In this document: positions 29,420 to 37,422 of the stretch, piece after piece
Layout: each line of letters starts with the position of its first letter
How positions within the stretch are numbered: the stretch's first letter is position 1
Source of the DNA: Xylanimonas allomyrinae
GTDB lineage: Bacteria > Actinomycetota > Actinomycetes > Actinomycetales > Cellulomonadaceae
Reading direction: 5' to 3'
Assembly: GCF_004135345.1 (NCBI RefSeq)
Contig: NZ_CP035495.1
Span: 2,604,001 to 2,668,000 of the forward strand
Length of the DNA: 64,000 nt
Position numbers and translations under genes: made by a program
The notes under the pieces: generated by a model
The model's input: only the letters and a program-made list of their open reading frames with translations
Told to the model about the DNA's origin: nothing
Database searches by the model: none

Positions 29420-29447
29420 TTCTGTCCACACAGGAGTGTGGACAGAA
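29420..29447. repeat. Hairpin TTCTGTCCACAC / GTGTGGACAGAA
   Basis: 12-bp perfect arms with loop AGGA, followed by TGTGGAAAACTT. Adjacent GGTGAG/CTCACC (29401-29417) forms another small hairpin. Lies just past the stop of the minus-strand DinB-like gene (29471), so one possible role is transcription termination. The GTCCACA core also resembles a DnaA box. Confidence 0.65.
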
Positions 29448-29470
29448 GCTGTGGAAAACTTCGGCTCGGG

Positions 29471-29998
29471 CTACGCACCGACGTCGTGCAGGTGATGCGC
29501 CACGTCGTGGAGGAAGTACTGCCCCAGCGTGCGGACGGTGAAGACCGACCCGTTGGAGCGGCGCCCCGGCCTGCCCAGGTCCCCCGGCCCGACGACGTCG
29601 AACCGGGTCGCGACCGACTCGCCCGCCTCCACCAGCTCGCGCGCGACGACACGCGGGTCCTGGTGGGCGTAGTCGGCGTCGAGCGCGGCGGCGTCCTGGT
29701 CCCAGTTGGCGAACAGGGGGTCGTCCGACGTGAGCATCGACGCCAGACGGCCGTCGAAGACGCGGAAGACGTCGCGCACGTGGGCGCCGTACTCGAGCGT
29801 GGACCACACGCCGGGCTCCGGGCGCACCCGCACGTCGGGGTGCGCGAGCGCCGCGACCCACCGCGGGAGCATCGCCCTGACCTGCGCGCCGACCGTGAGG
29901 GGATCGACGCTCGCGGCGTCGAAGCCGCACTCCGGGCACCTCCGCCCGAGCACCCAGGTCCAGTCCTTGGTGTCGGGGGTGACCCCGTCGTCGCGCAT
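29471..29998 (-). CDS. DinB-like superfamily protein
   Basis: 175-residue protein resembling DinB/YfiT-type four-helix metal-binding proteins. Seen: a Cys pair RRCPECGFDAASV at the N-terminus, WSTLEYGAHVRDVFRVFDGRL (first His-bearing helix), DQDAAALDADYAHQDP, and C-terminal YFLHDVAHHLHDVGA with the His motif expected for the metal site. Relatives act in thiol (mycothiol/bacillithiol) chemistry or are of unknown function; no activity is assigned. ATG at 29998, divergent from the TetR gene with 66 bp between. Confidence 0.75.
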   Translation of the reverse strand: MRDDGVTPDTKDWTWVLGRRCPECGFDAASVDPLTVGAQVRAMLPRWVAALAHPDVRVRPEPGVWSTLEYGAHVRDVFRVFDGRLASMLTSDDPLFANWDQDAAALDADYAHQDPRVVARELVEAGESVATRFDVVGPGDLGRPGRRSNGSVFTVRTLGQYFLHDVAHHLHDVGA

Positions 29999-30052
29999 CC
30001 GCGCAGAGTACAGGAGGCGGTGTCCGGGTCCTGTGTACTGACAAGCTCGCCC

Positions 30053-30066
30053 TATGATGTCATCAT
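30053..30066 (+). promoter_or_regulatory. Putative leaderless promoter -10 (TATGAT) and autoregulatory palindrome of the TetR gene
   Basis: TATGAT (30053-30058) lies seven bases before the ATG at 30065, the spacing expected for a leaderless transcript starting at the start codon. Over it sits ATGATG-T-CATCAT (30054-30066), a perfect short palindrome that a TetR dimer could bind to block its own promoter. No SD sequence precedes the ATG. Confidence 0.5.
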
Positions 30067-30667
30067 GCCCAAGATCATCGGGAAGAGCCTGCACGAGCAT
30101 CGCCAGATGACCCGGCAGCGACTCTTCACCGCACTGTCCGCACTCATGGCCGAGCGCGGGTTCGACACCATCACCCTCGCCGACATCGCCGCCGCCGCGG
30201 GAGTAGGCCGCACCGCGGTCTACAACCACTTCCCCGACAAGGAGGCGCTCCTCCTGGGCTTCATCACCCACGAGACCGAGGAGTACGCCCGCCGCCTCGA
30301 ACGAGCGCTCGACGGCATCGACGACCCCGTCGAGCAGATGCGCACCTACATCCGCCAGCAGGCTCAGCTCTCGCGCATGTTCCACCTCGCACCCGGGCCC
30401 GACCTGCGCACCGTCCTGTCCCGGCCCACCCTGCAGCGGCTGCGCGAGCACGCCGAGATCGTCGAGATGATCCTGCGCCGCATCATCGCGGCCGGGATCA
30501 CGTCGGGAGAGTTCCCCGAGCAGGACGTCGACCCGACGGTGCAGCTCGTCAACGCCTGCCTGTCGGGGCGACTGATCCCCGAGGAACCCGCCGCGCGCGA
30601 CCGCGCCGTCCGGGCGACGGAGCAGTTCATCCTGCGCGCCGTCGGCGCCCGCGAGGTCGCCGCCTGA
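30065..30667 (+). CDS. TetR family transcriptional regulator
   Basis: 200-residue repressor. N-terminal helix-turn-helix is clear: RQRLFTALSALMAERGFDTITLADIAAAAGVGRTAVYNHFPDKEALLLGF. The C-terminal ligand domain is helical (EEYARRLERALDGIDDPVEQMRTYI, then VQLVNACLSGRLIPEE). The start at 30065 leaves a short basic N-arm (MPKIIGKSLHEHR). The only adjacent gene in the divergent direction is the DinB-like protein, a candidate target along with itself. Effector unknown. Confidence 0.9.
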   Translation: MPKIIGKSLHEHRQMTRQRLFTALSALMAERGFDTITLADIAAAAGVGRTAVYNHFPDKEALLLGFITHETEEYARRLERALDGIDDPVEQMRTYIRQQAQLSRMFHLAPGPDLRTVLSRPTLQRLREHAEIVEMILRRIIAAGITSGEFPEQDVDPTVQLVNACLSGRLIPEEPAARDRAVRATEQFILRAVGAREVAA

Positions 30668-30713
30668 CCCAGGTCGCCGGCCAGACGCTGACCGGTCGTG
30701 CCAACGCGGCCGG

Positions 30714-31544
30714 TCAGCTCGCCAGCTTGGAGCGCAGCTCCGACGGGGTCGCTCCCGTGGCGGACTGCACCGCGCGGCGCAGGGCCAGCGCGCTCCCGTA
30801 GCCGCACAGCTCCGCCACGTCCTCGAGCGTGACGTTCGCGTAGCGCGGGTCGTGCAGCCGCGACAGCGCGGAACGCAGCCGCTCGTGCGCGATCCACCCG
30901 CACACGGTGCGCTCCTCGCCCTCGAACAGCCGGTGCAGCGTGCGCGTCGAGACACCGAAGTGCTCGGCGATCACCGCCGGGGTGAGGTCGCGCTCGGCGT
31001 GATGCACGGCGATGTGCTGGATGACGCGCGAACGCTCCACCTGCTCGAGCAGCGCCGCCGAGCGGGTCTCCGGCCGGCATGTCGCGACGGCACCCACGAG
31101 CTGCTCGACGATGCGCACCGACTCCGCACGCACCTCCGGCACCACGCCGGGCTGGCACACCAGCTCACGCAGCGCCGACGCCGTCGCGCTCGGCAGCACC
31201 GTCTCGGGGCCCCACACCGTCAGCGGGGTGTCGTCGAACGTGCCACGCATCGCCGTGCGCTCCACGGCCACGTCCACCTCGACGAGCAGCGCGCCCGGCG
31301 ACGAGACCTCCAGGGGCCGCCAGCCCACCGCGAGCGCCGCGGCGCGGGGCCCGAGCACCTCGATGGTGCCGGCCGTCTTGATGGTGACCTCGCCGTCGAG
31401 CACCACGACGAGCCGCACGGCACGCCACGGGTGACCGAAGTTGTCGCCCGGTACACGTGTCGTCATCGGCCCGAGCTGGACCAAGGAGACGAGGTACGCA
31501 CCGAACCGTGCCGAACGTCGTCGCCCTGCTTGCACGGATGCCAT
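30714..31544 (-). CDS. AraC family transcriptional regulator (paralogue of 34652-35719)
   Basis: 276 residues. The C-terminal AraC/XylS helix-turn-helix pair is seen as LTPAVIAEHFGVSTRTLHRLFEGEE and VTLEDVAELCGYGSALALRRAVQSATGATPSELR. The N-terminal part is a cupin-like AraC-binding domain (FGAYLVSLVQLGPMTTRVPGDNFGHPWRAVRLVVVLDGEV). Sequence and layout closely resemble the regulator at 34652-35719 (both have NFGH, RMVVVLDGE or equivalent, GSALALRRAVQ), so the two probably arose by duplication around the LuxR gene. The ATG at 31544 lies eight bases after a 36-codon membrane peptide gene. Confidence 0.87.
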   Translation of the reverse strand: MASVQAGRRRSARFGAYLVSLVQLGPMTTRVPGDNFGHPWRAVRLVVVLDGEVTIKTAGTIEVLGPRAAALAVGWRPLEVSSPGALLVEVDVAVERTAMRGTFDDTPLTVWGPETVLPSATASALRELVCQPGVVPEVRAESVRIVEQLVGAVATCRPETRSAALLEQVERSRVIQHIAVHHAERDLTPAVIAEHFGVSTRTLHRLFEGEERTVCGWIAHERLRSALSRLHDPRYANVTLEDVAELCGYGSALALRRAVQSATGATPSELRSKLAS

Positions 31545-31552
31545 GGCCGGAC

Positions 31553-31663
31553 CTATCCCACCGTGACGATCGGCAGGCTGAGGACGACGGCGAGCAGCGA
31601 TCCCACCAGGAGATCGCGCGCGACGACCCGTCCGATGGTCCAGCGGTACGTCGTCGCGTCCAC
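31553..31663 (-). CDS. Tiny membrane peptide (36 residues) upstream of the AraC gene
   Basis: A GTG start at 31663 follows an excellent SD (GGGAGGATTC). The product has a polar N-terminus (VDATTYRWTIGRVVARD) and one hydrophobic segment, LLVGSLLAVVLSLPIVTVG, ending at a TAG eight bases before the AraC ATG. It could be a real small membrane protein or a leader peptide coupling translation of the regulator. No family recognised. Confidence 0.5.
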   Translation of the reverse strand: MDATTYRWTIGRVVARDLLVGSLLAVVLSLPIVTVG

Positions 31664-31733
31664 GAATCCTCCCTGGTCTGTCGGCTGACCGGGGGCCTGG
31701 CCCGTGGCCCGGCACCCGATCTGAGGGGCGGTC

Positions 31734-31769
31734 GACGTCCGCGCGCACGGGGGATGTCGCGCGGACGTC
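31734..31769. promoter_or_regulatory. Inverted repeat in the AraC-LuxR divergent spacer
   Basis: GACGTCCGCGCG and CGCGCGGACGTC are perfect 12-bp arms separated by 12 bases. It sits about 70 bp upstream of the tiny peptide gene and 177 bp before the LuxR gene; a candidate operator for one of the three clustered regulators. Confidence 0.5.
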
Positions 31770-31945
31770 GGCCCTTCGCGGCGTGACCGGCACGGACGAC
31801 GAGGGGACGGTTGTCGCCCGGGCTTGGGGATCGCTCCCTGCCGCGGTTCTCCTACCTTTGTCGGCCCGTCCTCGCGCGAACGCAGATTGGCGCTGCCTGC
31901 GCGACCGCCTGGCACCGACTGTCATGCTGAGTCACGATGTGATTC

Positions 31946-34570
31946 ATGACGCCGCATGGGACCCTGCACGGCCACGTGCGCGACGACGCAGTCAAACACC
32001 TGCTGACGGGGACGAGCGTCGATCTCCAGGGGCTTCCCGGCTCCGGCCGCAGCGTGCTGGCGCGTGCGATCGCGACCGAGCTGGAGGACGCCGGCTGGCA
32101 GGTGGTCCAGGCGCACGGCGTCCACGCGCTGCGCGACCGGCCCCTCGAGGCGCTCGCCGTCGCGGGGCTCATGGCCCGCCAGGGCAGCGGCCCGCAGGCC
32201 CCGGCGACGGCGGTGTCCGCCGCCGTCCAGGGCATCGCCGCGGCCACGCGCGGCGGGAGCACGCTGCTGGTGGTCGACGACGCCGACGACCTCGACGACC
32301 TCTCGGCCGGCGCGCTCACCGCAGCCCACGCGCAAGCCCCCTTCCCGCTGCTGACGACGTCGCGGCAGACGCCCCGCGCGCTGCGCGCCTCGACGCGTGC
32401 GTCGGCGACGATCCTGCCGGGCGTGACCCTCCAGGTCCCCCCGCTCGGGTACGTGGACACCCAGACGCTGCTCATCGAGGCGCTCGGCGGGCCCATCGAG
32501 TCCACGACCGTCAGCCGGGTGTTCTCCGGCTCGGGCGGCCTGCCGGCGCTGACGCTCGCGCTCGCCGAGAGCGCGCGGCTGCACGGCTCGCTGCGGCGGG
32601 TCGAGGGCCTGTGGGCGGCCGGGCCCGAGCTGTGGACGCCCGAGATGGTGCGCGCCGTCGACCCGCTGCTCCAGCACCTGAGCGCCGAGGGCCTCGACGG
32701 CCTGCACACCCTCGCGCTCGCGGGAACCATCGACGTCGCGATGGCTCGCCGCCTCATGCCGTGGGAGGTGCTCGAGGAGCTCGACGGGTACGCGTTGCTG
32801 CGGTTCGTGCCGCGCGACGACAAGATGCTGGTCAGCCTCTTCCCGCCGGCCATCGTCGAGTACTTCCGCAACCAGGGTGTCGGGGCGCGGCACCTGCGTG
32901 TCGACGAGGCCGTGACCAGCGCGTTCGGCGGGCTCGCGACCCAGCGGCCGCCGATCGTGCTCGCGCCGTGGCGGTTCGTGGGCCCCACCGACGCGGGCGG
33001 GCCGACGCGTGCCGCGCTCGGCGCGGCCGGCGAGGCCGACGTCATCGTCAACCGCCTCCTGCACGAGCACTGGCACCGCGAGCTGCTCGTGCGGCGCACC
33101 GAGTGGGAGGAGGCGCCGACGCCCCGCACGGCCGCGACGCTGCTGCGCACCATGCTCGTGACGGGCGCCGACGCCGAGTCGGTGCTCGCCGTGCGCGAGG
33201 CGACGCCACGCATCGGCGACCCGCGAGACCTCGTGGCCTTCGACGACTGGTACGCGCTGTTCCTCGGCGCCGTCGAGCACAACCTCGAGTGGGTGCACGC
33301 GGTGCTGGAGCAGGCGCGTGACGAGGCAGACGAGTGGGTCGACCTGGTCGACGGCATCGAGGCGTTCATCGTGCTGCTCGTCGACCACGCGCCCGACCCC
33401 GACCTGCTGCCGAGCGCCGAGGCGACCGCGGCCGCCCCCACCGACACGCGCGAGATCGTGGGCACCGTCCGCGCCGAGCTGCTGCTGGCGCGCGGCCGCT
33501 CCGCCGAGGCGCTCACCGTGATCGACGACCTTGCCCCGGTGACCTCGACGTTCGCGCTCGCACGGGTGACGTCCCGCCCGTGGGCGCTCATGCTCGAGGC
33601 GCGCCTGGACGAGGCCCTCGCCGAGGCGCAGGCCATGCTCACGGAGGCTCGCCGCGAGCACGACGTCGAGGGGATCGTGGGAGCCGCTTACGTCGCCGCG
33701 CAGGTGCTCACCATGCGCGGTCGTGTCGCGGAGCTGCGCAACCTGCTCGGCTCGGTGCTGTCGTCGGGGGTGCTGCCCGCGCTGGAGCGCCCGCAGCACG
33801 TCGCGCTGCTGTCGATGGCGGCCGGGCTCGCCGCCGACGAGGGGCGCGGCACGACGGCACGCACGCTGGCGCAGCAGGCCCTGGCGCTGCGCACAGGCCC
33901 CGGGCCGTTCCCGCTCGGTTCCCCGACGCTCGCGAGCGCCCGCCTCGACGGCGCCGACCTGCCGCCAGTGCAGGCGCGGACGCTGGCCGCCGAGCGCCTG
34001 TGGGCCGAGACCCAGACGCTGCTGGCCAGCGGCTACCTGGTGTCCGGGTACGTGTGCGGCATGCTCGCCGTCGTCGAGGAGCCGACGCCCGAGCGCGGGG
34101 CGGTGCTGGCGCGCGTCGCCGACGAGATGCCCGCGCCTCTGGTGCGGCAGTTCGACCGGTTCGTCCAGGCGTTGTGCGACGGCGACCCCGAGGTGCTCGT
34201 CGCGGTCGCCGACCGGCACGCGGACGCGGGCCTGGTGTGGACCGCGACGCGCGCCTACACCGCGGGGCTGTCGGCGCTGCGCGCGTCGGGATCGGCTGCC
34301 CGGGCCGCCGAGGTGCACGAGGAGGCGCGCCGGCGGCTCGAGGTGTGGGGCGCGGAAGCGGCGTCGGGCATGCGCTCGGCGGCCGAGGGCGCGGAGCTGA
34401 CGGCACGCGAGGAGGAGATCGCCCGCCTGGCGGCGTCGGGCATGACCAACCAGGACATCGCGCGGCGCCTGCTGATCTCGGTGCGCACGGTGGAGAACCA
34501 CCTGCACCGCGTGTTCCGCAAGCTGGGTGTGGACAACCGCACGGACATGTCCCGCGTCCTGACGGCCTGA
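31946..34570 (+). CDS. Large LuxR-type regulator with STAND-like NTPase domain
   Basis: 874 residues. N-terminal P-loop domain: VDLQGLPGSGRSVLARAIA (Walker A region, residues 29-36) and TLLVVDDADDLDDL (Walker B). The Walker A lysine position holds arginine (GLPGSGRS), so ATP hydrolysis may be weak or absent. A long helical, TPR-like middle follows (repeated Ala/Glu helices, about residues 350-790). The C-terminus is a LuxR/FixJ helix-turn-helix: LTAREEEIARLAASGMTNQDIARRLL and VENHLHRVFRKLGV. Flanked on both sides by paralogous AraC regulators and ended by a strong hairpin. Target genes are not evident. Confidence 0.88.
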   Translation: MTPHGTLHGHVRDDAVKHLLTGTSVDLQGLPGSGRSVLARAIATELEDAGWQVVQAHGVHALRDRPLEALAVAGLMARQGSGPQAPATAVSAAVQGIAAATRGGSTLLVVDDADDLDDLSAGALTAAHAQAPFPLLTTSRQTPRALRASTRASATILPGVTLQVPPLGYVDTQTLLIEALGGPIESTTVSRVFSGSGGLPALTLALAESARLHGSLRRVEGLWAAGPELWTPEMVRAVDPLLQHLSAEGLDGLHTLALAGTIDVAMARRLMPWEVLEELDGYALLRFVPRDDKMLVSLFPPAIVEYFRNQGVGARHLRVDEAVTSAFGGLATQRPPIVLAPWRFVGPTDAGGPTRAALGAAGEADVIVNRLLHEHWHRELLVRRTEWEEAPTPRTAATLLRTMLVTGADAESVLAVREATPRIGDPRDLVAFDDWYALFLGAVEHNLEWVHAVLEQARDEADEWVDLVDGIEAFIVLLVDHAPDPDLLPSAEATAAAPTDTREIVGTVRAELLLARGRSAEALTVIDDLAPVTSTFALARVTSRPWALMLEARLDEALAEAQAMLTEARREHDVEGIVGAAYVAAQVLTMRGRVAELRNLLGSVLSSGVLPALERPQHVALLSMAAGLAADEGRGTTARTLAQQALALRTGPGPFPLGSPTLASARLDGADLPPVQARTLAAERLWAETQTLLASGYLVSGYVCGMLAVVEEPTPERGAVLARVADEMPAPLVRQFDRFVQALCDGDPEVLVAVADRHADAGLVWTATRAYTAGLSALRASGSAARAAEVHEEARRRLEVWGAEAASGMRSAAEGAELTAREEEIARLAASGMTNQDIARRLLISVRTVENHLHRVFRKLGVDNRTDMSRVLTA

Positions 34571-34581
34571 CCCCGGACGCG

Positions 34582-34619
34582 CCGCAGGCCCGCGAGCACG
34601 AGTGCTCGCGGGCCTGCGG
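34582..34619. terminator. Bidirectional terminator-like hairpin between luxR-type and araC-type genes
   Basis: 17-bp perfect arms (CCGCAGGCCCGCGAGCA and complement) with loop CGAG, 12 bases after the LuxR stop and 33 bases after the convergent AraC stop. No U-tract, as is common for actinobacterial hairpin terminators. Confidence 0.8.
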
Positions 34620-34651
34620 TCACGCTGGAGGACGCGGGAGGACGCAGTGGG

Positions 34652-35719
34652 TCAGTTTGCCGCCCAGCCGGAGAGCGCCTCCTGGCGCAGGGCGGACGGC
34701 GTGCGGCCCGTGGCCGCCTGGACCGCCCGGCGCAGGGCGAGCGCCGAGCCGAAGCCCGTCAGCACGGCCAGCTCGTCGAGCGAGGTGCCGGCGTAGCGCG
34801 GGTCGCGCAGGCGCAGCAGCACCTGGTCGACGCGCTTGGCCTGGACGAGCTGCGAGACCGACATCTTCTCGCCCTCGAACAGGCGCTGGAGCGACCGCTT
34901 CGACATGCCGAGGTGCGCGGCCAGCGTCGTCGGGCCGAGCTGCGGGTCGGCGTAGTGCGTCGCGATGTAGCGCACGACGTGCATGCGCTGGCTGCGGCGG
35001 TTCCAGTCGCCACCCGAGGGGACGGCGAGCGTCGAGACCGTGCCCGAGTACAGCGACTCGAGCGAGTCGGTCACCTGGGCGCGCACGGCCGGGGTGAGCG
35101 TCTCCACGTCCTGGCGCAGCAGGTCGAGCGCGAACGCGGCGAGCGCGGACAGCAGCGCGGTCTCCGAGCCGCCGACGACGAACGGCGCCGTCTCGGGCAG
35201 GCCCACGAGGGCGTCGTGGTCGGCGGGCACGTCGACGACGACGACGCGCGCGGGCGTCGCGGCCGTGTAGGTCACCGGCGCCCAGCCGACGATGAGGGCA
35301 CCGTCGCGCCGGCGCAGCGTGGCCTGCTCACCGTGGAGCGCGTCGCCCGTGCGGAGCACGATCTCGCCGTCGAGCACCACGACCATGCGCAGCGTCTTGA
35401 CGTCGTGGCCGAAGTTGTCGGACGCGCCCTCGAAGCGCAGCGGGCCGTGCACCATGTAGGTGACGTCGAACGCACCGAAGCGCGCCGTGCGGGTCTGCAC
35501 GTGGAAGGACTCGGGCCGCGCGGTCACCGCGACCAGTCCGGAGAGCTGAGCAAGCGCTTCCTCGCCCTTCCACTCGCGCACGCTCACGGCGGCGCCTGTC
35601 TCGGGCTCGAACGGGCACCCGGTCGTGGTACGTGCCGTGATGCGGGTGGGGCGGGCGGCGGGGGCGGCCATGGCCGTGCGACGGGTCATCGGGCGGGCCA
35701 GCGGGGCGGTCATCGTCAT
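34652..35719 (-). CDS. AraC family transcriptional regulator
   Basis: 355 residues with SD GAGGAGG before the ATG at 35719. A Thr/Arg/Ala-rich basic N-terminus of about 40 residues precedes a cupin-like sensor (FGAFDVTYMVHGPLRFEGASDNFGHDVKTLRMVVVLDGEIVL). The C-terminal AraC domain shows LGPTTLAAHLGMSKRSLQRLFEGEK and LDELAVLTGFGSALALRRAVQAATGRTPSALR. It resembles the shorter regulator at 30714-31544 and is convergent with the LuxR-type gene. Ligand and targets unknown. Confidence 0.88.
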   Translation of the reverse strand: MTMTAPLARPMTRRTAMAAPAARPTRITARTTTGCPFEPETGAAVSVREWKGEEALAQLSGLVAVTARPESFHVQTRTARFGAFDVTYMVHGPLRFEGASDNFGHDVKTLRMVVVLDGEIVLRTGDALHGEQATLRRRDGALIVGWAPVTYTAATPARVVVVDVPADHDALVGLPETAPFVVGGSETALLSALAAFALDLLRQDVETLTPAVRAQVTDSLESLYSGTVSTLAVPSGGDWNRRSQRMHVVRYIATHYADPQLGPTTLAAHLGMSKRSLQRLFEGEKMSVSQLVQAKRVDQVLLRLRDPRYAGTSLDELAVLTGFGSALALRRAVQAATGRTPSALRQEALSGWAAN

Positions 35720-35887
35720 GGGGTCGTCCTCCTCGTGTCGACACGACCCTCCGTGCCGCGACGGGCACCCTGGCGCGCATCGTCGGCCACGTGAGTGGTC
35801 GCGGAGGCCGATGTGAGTACGTGTCGGACACGGTTCCGTGCATTTCGCGCCTGCCCCTGGGCCAAAGCGCCTTCCGGTGTCGTCACG

Positions 35888-36289
35888 TCAGCGCTGCCCG
35901 GACTCGCCGGAAGCCCCGACCGCCCACCGCAGGGCGCGCAGGAGGGAGTCGCGGGACGGGCACGTGCGGTCCGGGAGCCCGAAGGCGTAGACGATGTCGC
36001 CGAGCGTCATCCCGAGGGGCGAGGGGTCGGCGAGACCGGGCAGGTAGGTCGCCGGTCCCGACCGGAGCGTGGGCGTGACCTCGACCTCACGGACCTGCTC
36101 CCAGAGGTCCTGGGTCGGGTTGTCCAGCAGGGCGAAGAGCGCGGCGCGCAGAGCGCTCTCACCGTCGCCGTCCGCTCCGACGGCGGAGCGCGCGACGCAG
36201 ACGGCGTCGAGGGTCTCGGCAATCTCGAGGAGGGTCGCGGGGCCGACTGCCACGACGCCTCCCCGTTGGCTGCGGTGCGTGTGGGTCAT
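35888..36289 (-). CDS. Hypothetical protein (133 residues)
   Basis: Unrecognised soluble protein with SD GGAG before the ATG at 36289. It contains a helical N-terminal half (TLLEIAETLDAVCVARSAV, LRAALFALLDNPTQDLWEQV) and a C-terminal DPSPLGMTLGDIVYAFGLPDRTCPSRDSLLRALRWAVG. Its composition is balanced, unlike random frames in this DNA, and it has no overlapping competitor. Function unknown. Confidence 0.6.
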   Translation of the reverse strand: MTHTHRSQRGGVVAVGPATLLEIAETLDAVCVARSAVGADGDGESALRAALFALLDNPTQDLWEQVREVEVTPTLRSGPATYLPGLADPSPLGMTLGDIVYAFGLPDRTCPSRDSLLRALRWAVGASGESGQR

Positions 36290-36473
36290 GCAGGCTCCAG
36301 GGTCCGCCCGGGCGTGCGCCGGGTACGGTCCACCGTCCGCCTGTGAGCGAGCGCACGCGCTGCCGAGGCGCTCATCGAACGTTGGCGTGGCGCTGGACTA
36401 TCGCCCGTGACGGCGCGTCGCCCGTGGCGCGCTGGTACGGCGTCTCACGATGCGGACATCGTGGGTTCGCCGA

Positions 36474-37328
36474 TCACCACGCGTCGGCCGGCAGATGGTG
36501 ATGCTCGGCGGCCGGCGGCCGGTACGCCGTCGGCACAGGCGCCAGGTACGAGCGCGCAAACGTCAACGCCGCCTCGAGATCGCCGTGCCGCTCGTGCGCC
36601 GACCGGTCCCGGCGCGTCGAGATCTCGACCACCACGTCACCCCGCCACCCACGCCGCGCGAGCTCGACGAGCACGTCGGCACAGTCCATCGAGCCACGGC
36701 CCGGCACCAGGTGCTCGTCACGCGGGGCCCCCGTGCCGTCGGCAAGGTGCAGGTGCCGCAGCCGGTCCCCGAACGCCGCAACCAGCTCCAGCCCCGACTG
36801 GCGCGCCACCGCGGCGTGCGACAGGTCGAGCGTCACGCAGTCGTAGTCGTGCTCCGTCGCGTCCCAGCCCGGCAGATAGGCCACATAGTGCCGGTCGCTG
36901 CGACCCCGCGCCTTCCACGGGTACATGTTCTCGACCGCCAGCGTCACGCCCGACTCCGCCTGAAGCTCGCGCACCTGGTCCTGGAAACCGCGCGCGTAGC
37001 GGTACTGCCACCGGAACGGCGGGTGGACGACGACGGTGCCCGCGCCCAGCTCGAGCGCCATGTCGACGGTGCGCCGCAGCTTGGTCGCGGGGTCGCGGCC
37101 CCACACGCCCTGACTGACGAGCAGCGTCGGAGCATGCAGGCTGCGAACGCGCACGCCGTGGTGGGCGGCCAGGCGCGCCAGAACGGCCGGGTCCTGCGAC
37201 GCCGGGTCCGACCACACCATGACCTCGACGCCGTCATACCCCAGCTCGGCAGCCGACTCGAACGCGTAGGCGGCCCGCCGCGGGTACACCGAGGCAGTCG
37301 AGAGGGTGACCGGGATCGCCGGGTCCAT
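36474..37328 (-). CDS. Sugar phosphate isomerase/epimerase family protein (xylose-isomerase-like TIM barrel)
   Basis: 284-residue TIM-barrel protein of the AP-endonuclease-2/IolE/hydroxypyruvate-isomerase group. Barrel strands and metal-site residues are visible: VTLSTASVYP at the start, DGVEVMVWSDP, VRSLHAPT, GAGTVVVHPPF, VTLAVENMYPW (metal Glu), VTLDLSHAAV (metal Asp/His), LRHLHLADG (His) and VVVEIST with the final Glu. A start at 37340 (MVRTMDPA) is also possible. Divergent from the EIIA operon, separated by 94 bp. Substrate cannot be told; a sugar or keto acid isomerase role fits. Confidence 0.83.
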   Translation of the reverse strand: MDPAIPVTLSTASVYPRRAAYAFESAAELGYDGVEVMVWSDPASQDPAVLARLAAHHGVRVRSLHAPTLLVSQGVWGRDPATKLRRTVDMALELGAGTVVVHPPFRWQYRYARGFQDQVRELQAESGVTLAVENMYPWKARGRSDRHYVAYLPGWDATEHDYDCVTLDLSHAAVARQSGLELVAAFGDRLRHLHLADGTGAPRDEHLVPGRGSMDCADVLVELARRGWRGDVVVEISTRRDRSAHERHGDLEAALTFARSYLAPVPTAYRPPAAEHHHLPADAW

Positions 37329-37422
37329 GGTGCGAACCATACGTGCCCGCGCCCGGTGACGACGGGCGGGCGGTACGGTCTGCTCGTCGCCACCCGGCAC
37401 CGTCCGTTCGGGAGGACCATCC

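Larger units (their letters stand above)
28334..29470. other. 1.1 kb gene-poor stretch rich in strong hairpins
   Basis: No frame here reads as a known or well-composed protein on either strand. It holds the hairpins at 28670-28701, 28739-28773 and 28905-28928 plus the pair near 29401-29447. Between 29030 and 29460 are six GTCCACA/TGTGGAC or TGTGGAAAA words resembling DnaA boxes. It could be a decayed element, a structured RNA or regulatory DNA. The common class A RNase P, tmRNA and SRP RNA core motifs are not seen. Confidence 0.6.

Noticed and set aside
29030-29460. Replication origin
   Set aside because: DnaA-like words are few and imperfect, and dnaA, dnaN, rpmH or parAB are absent.
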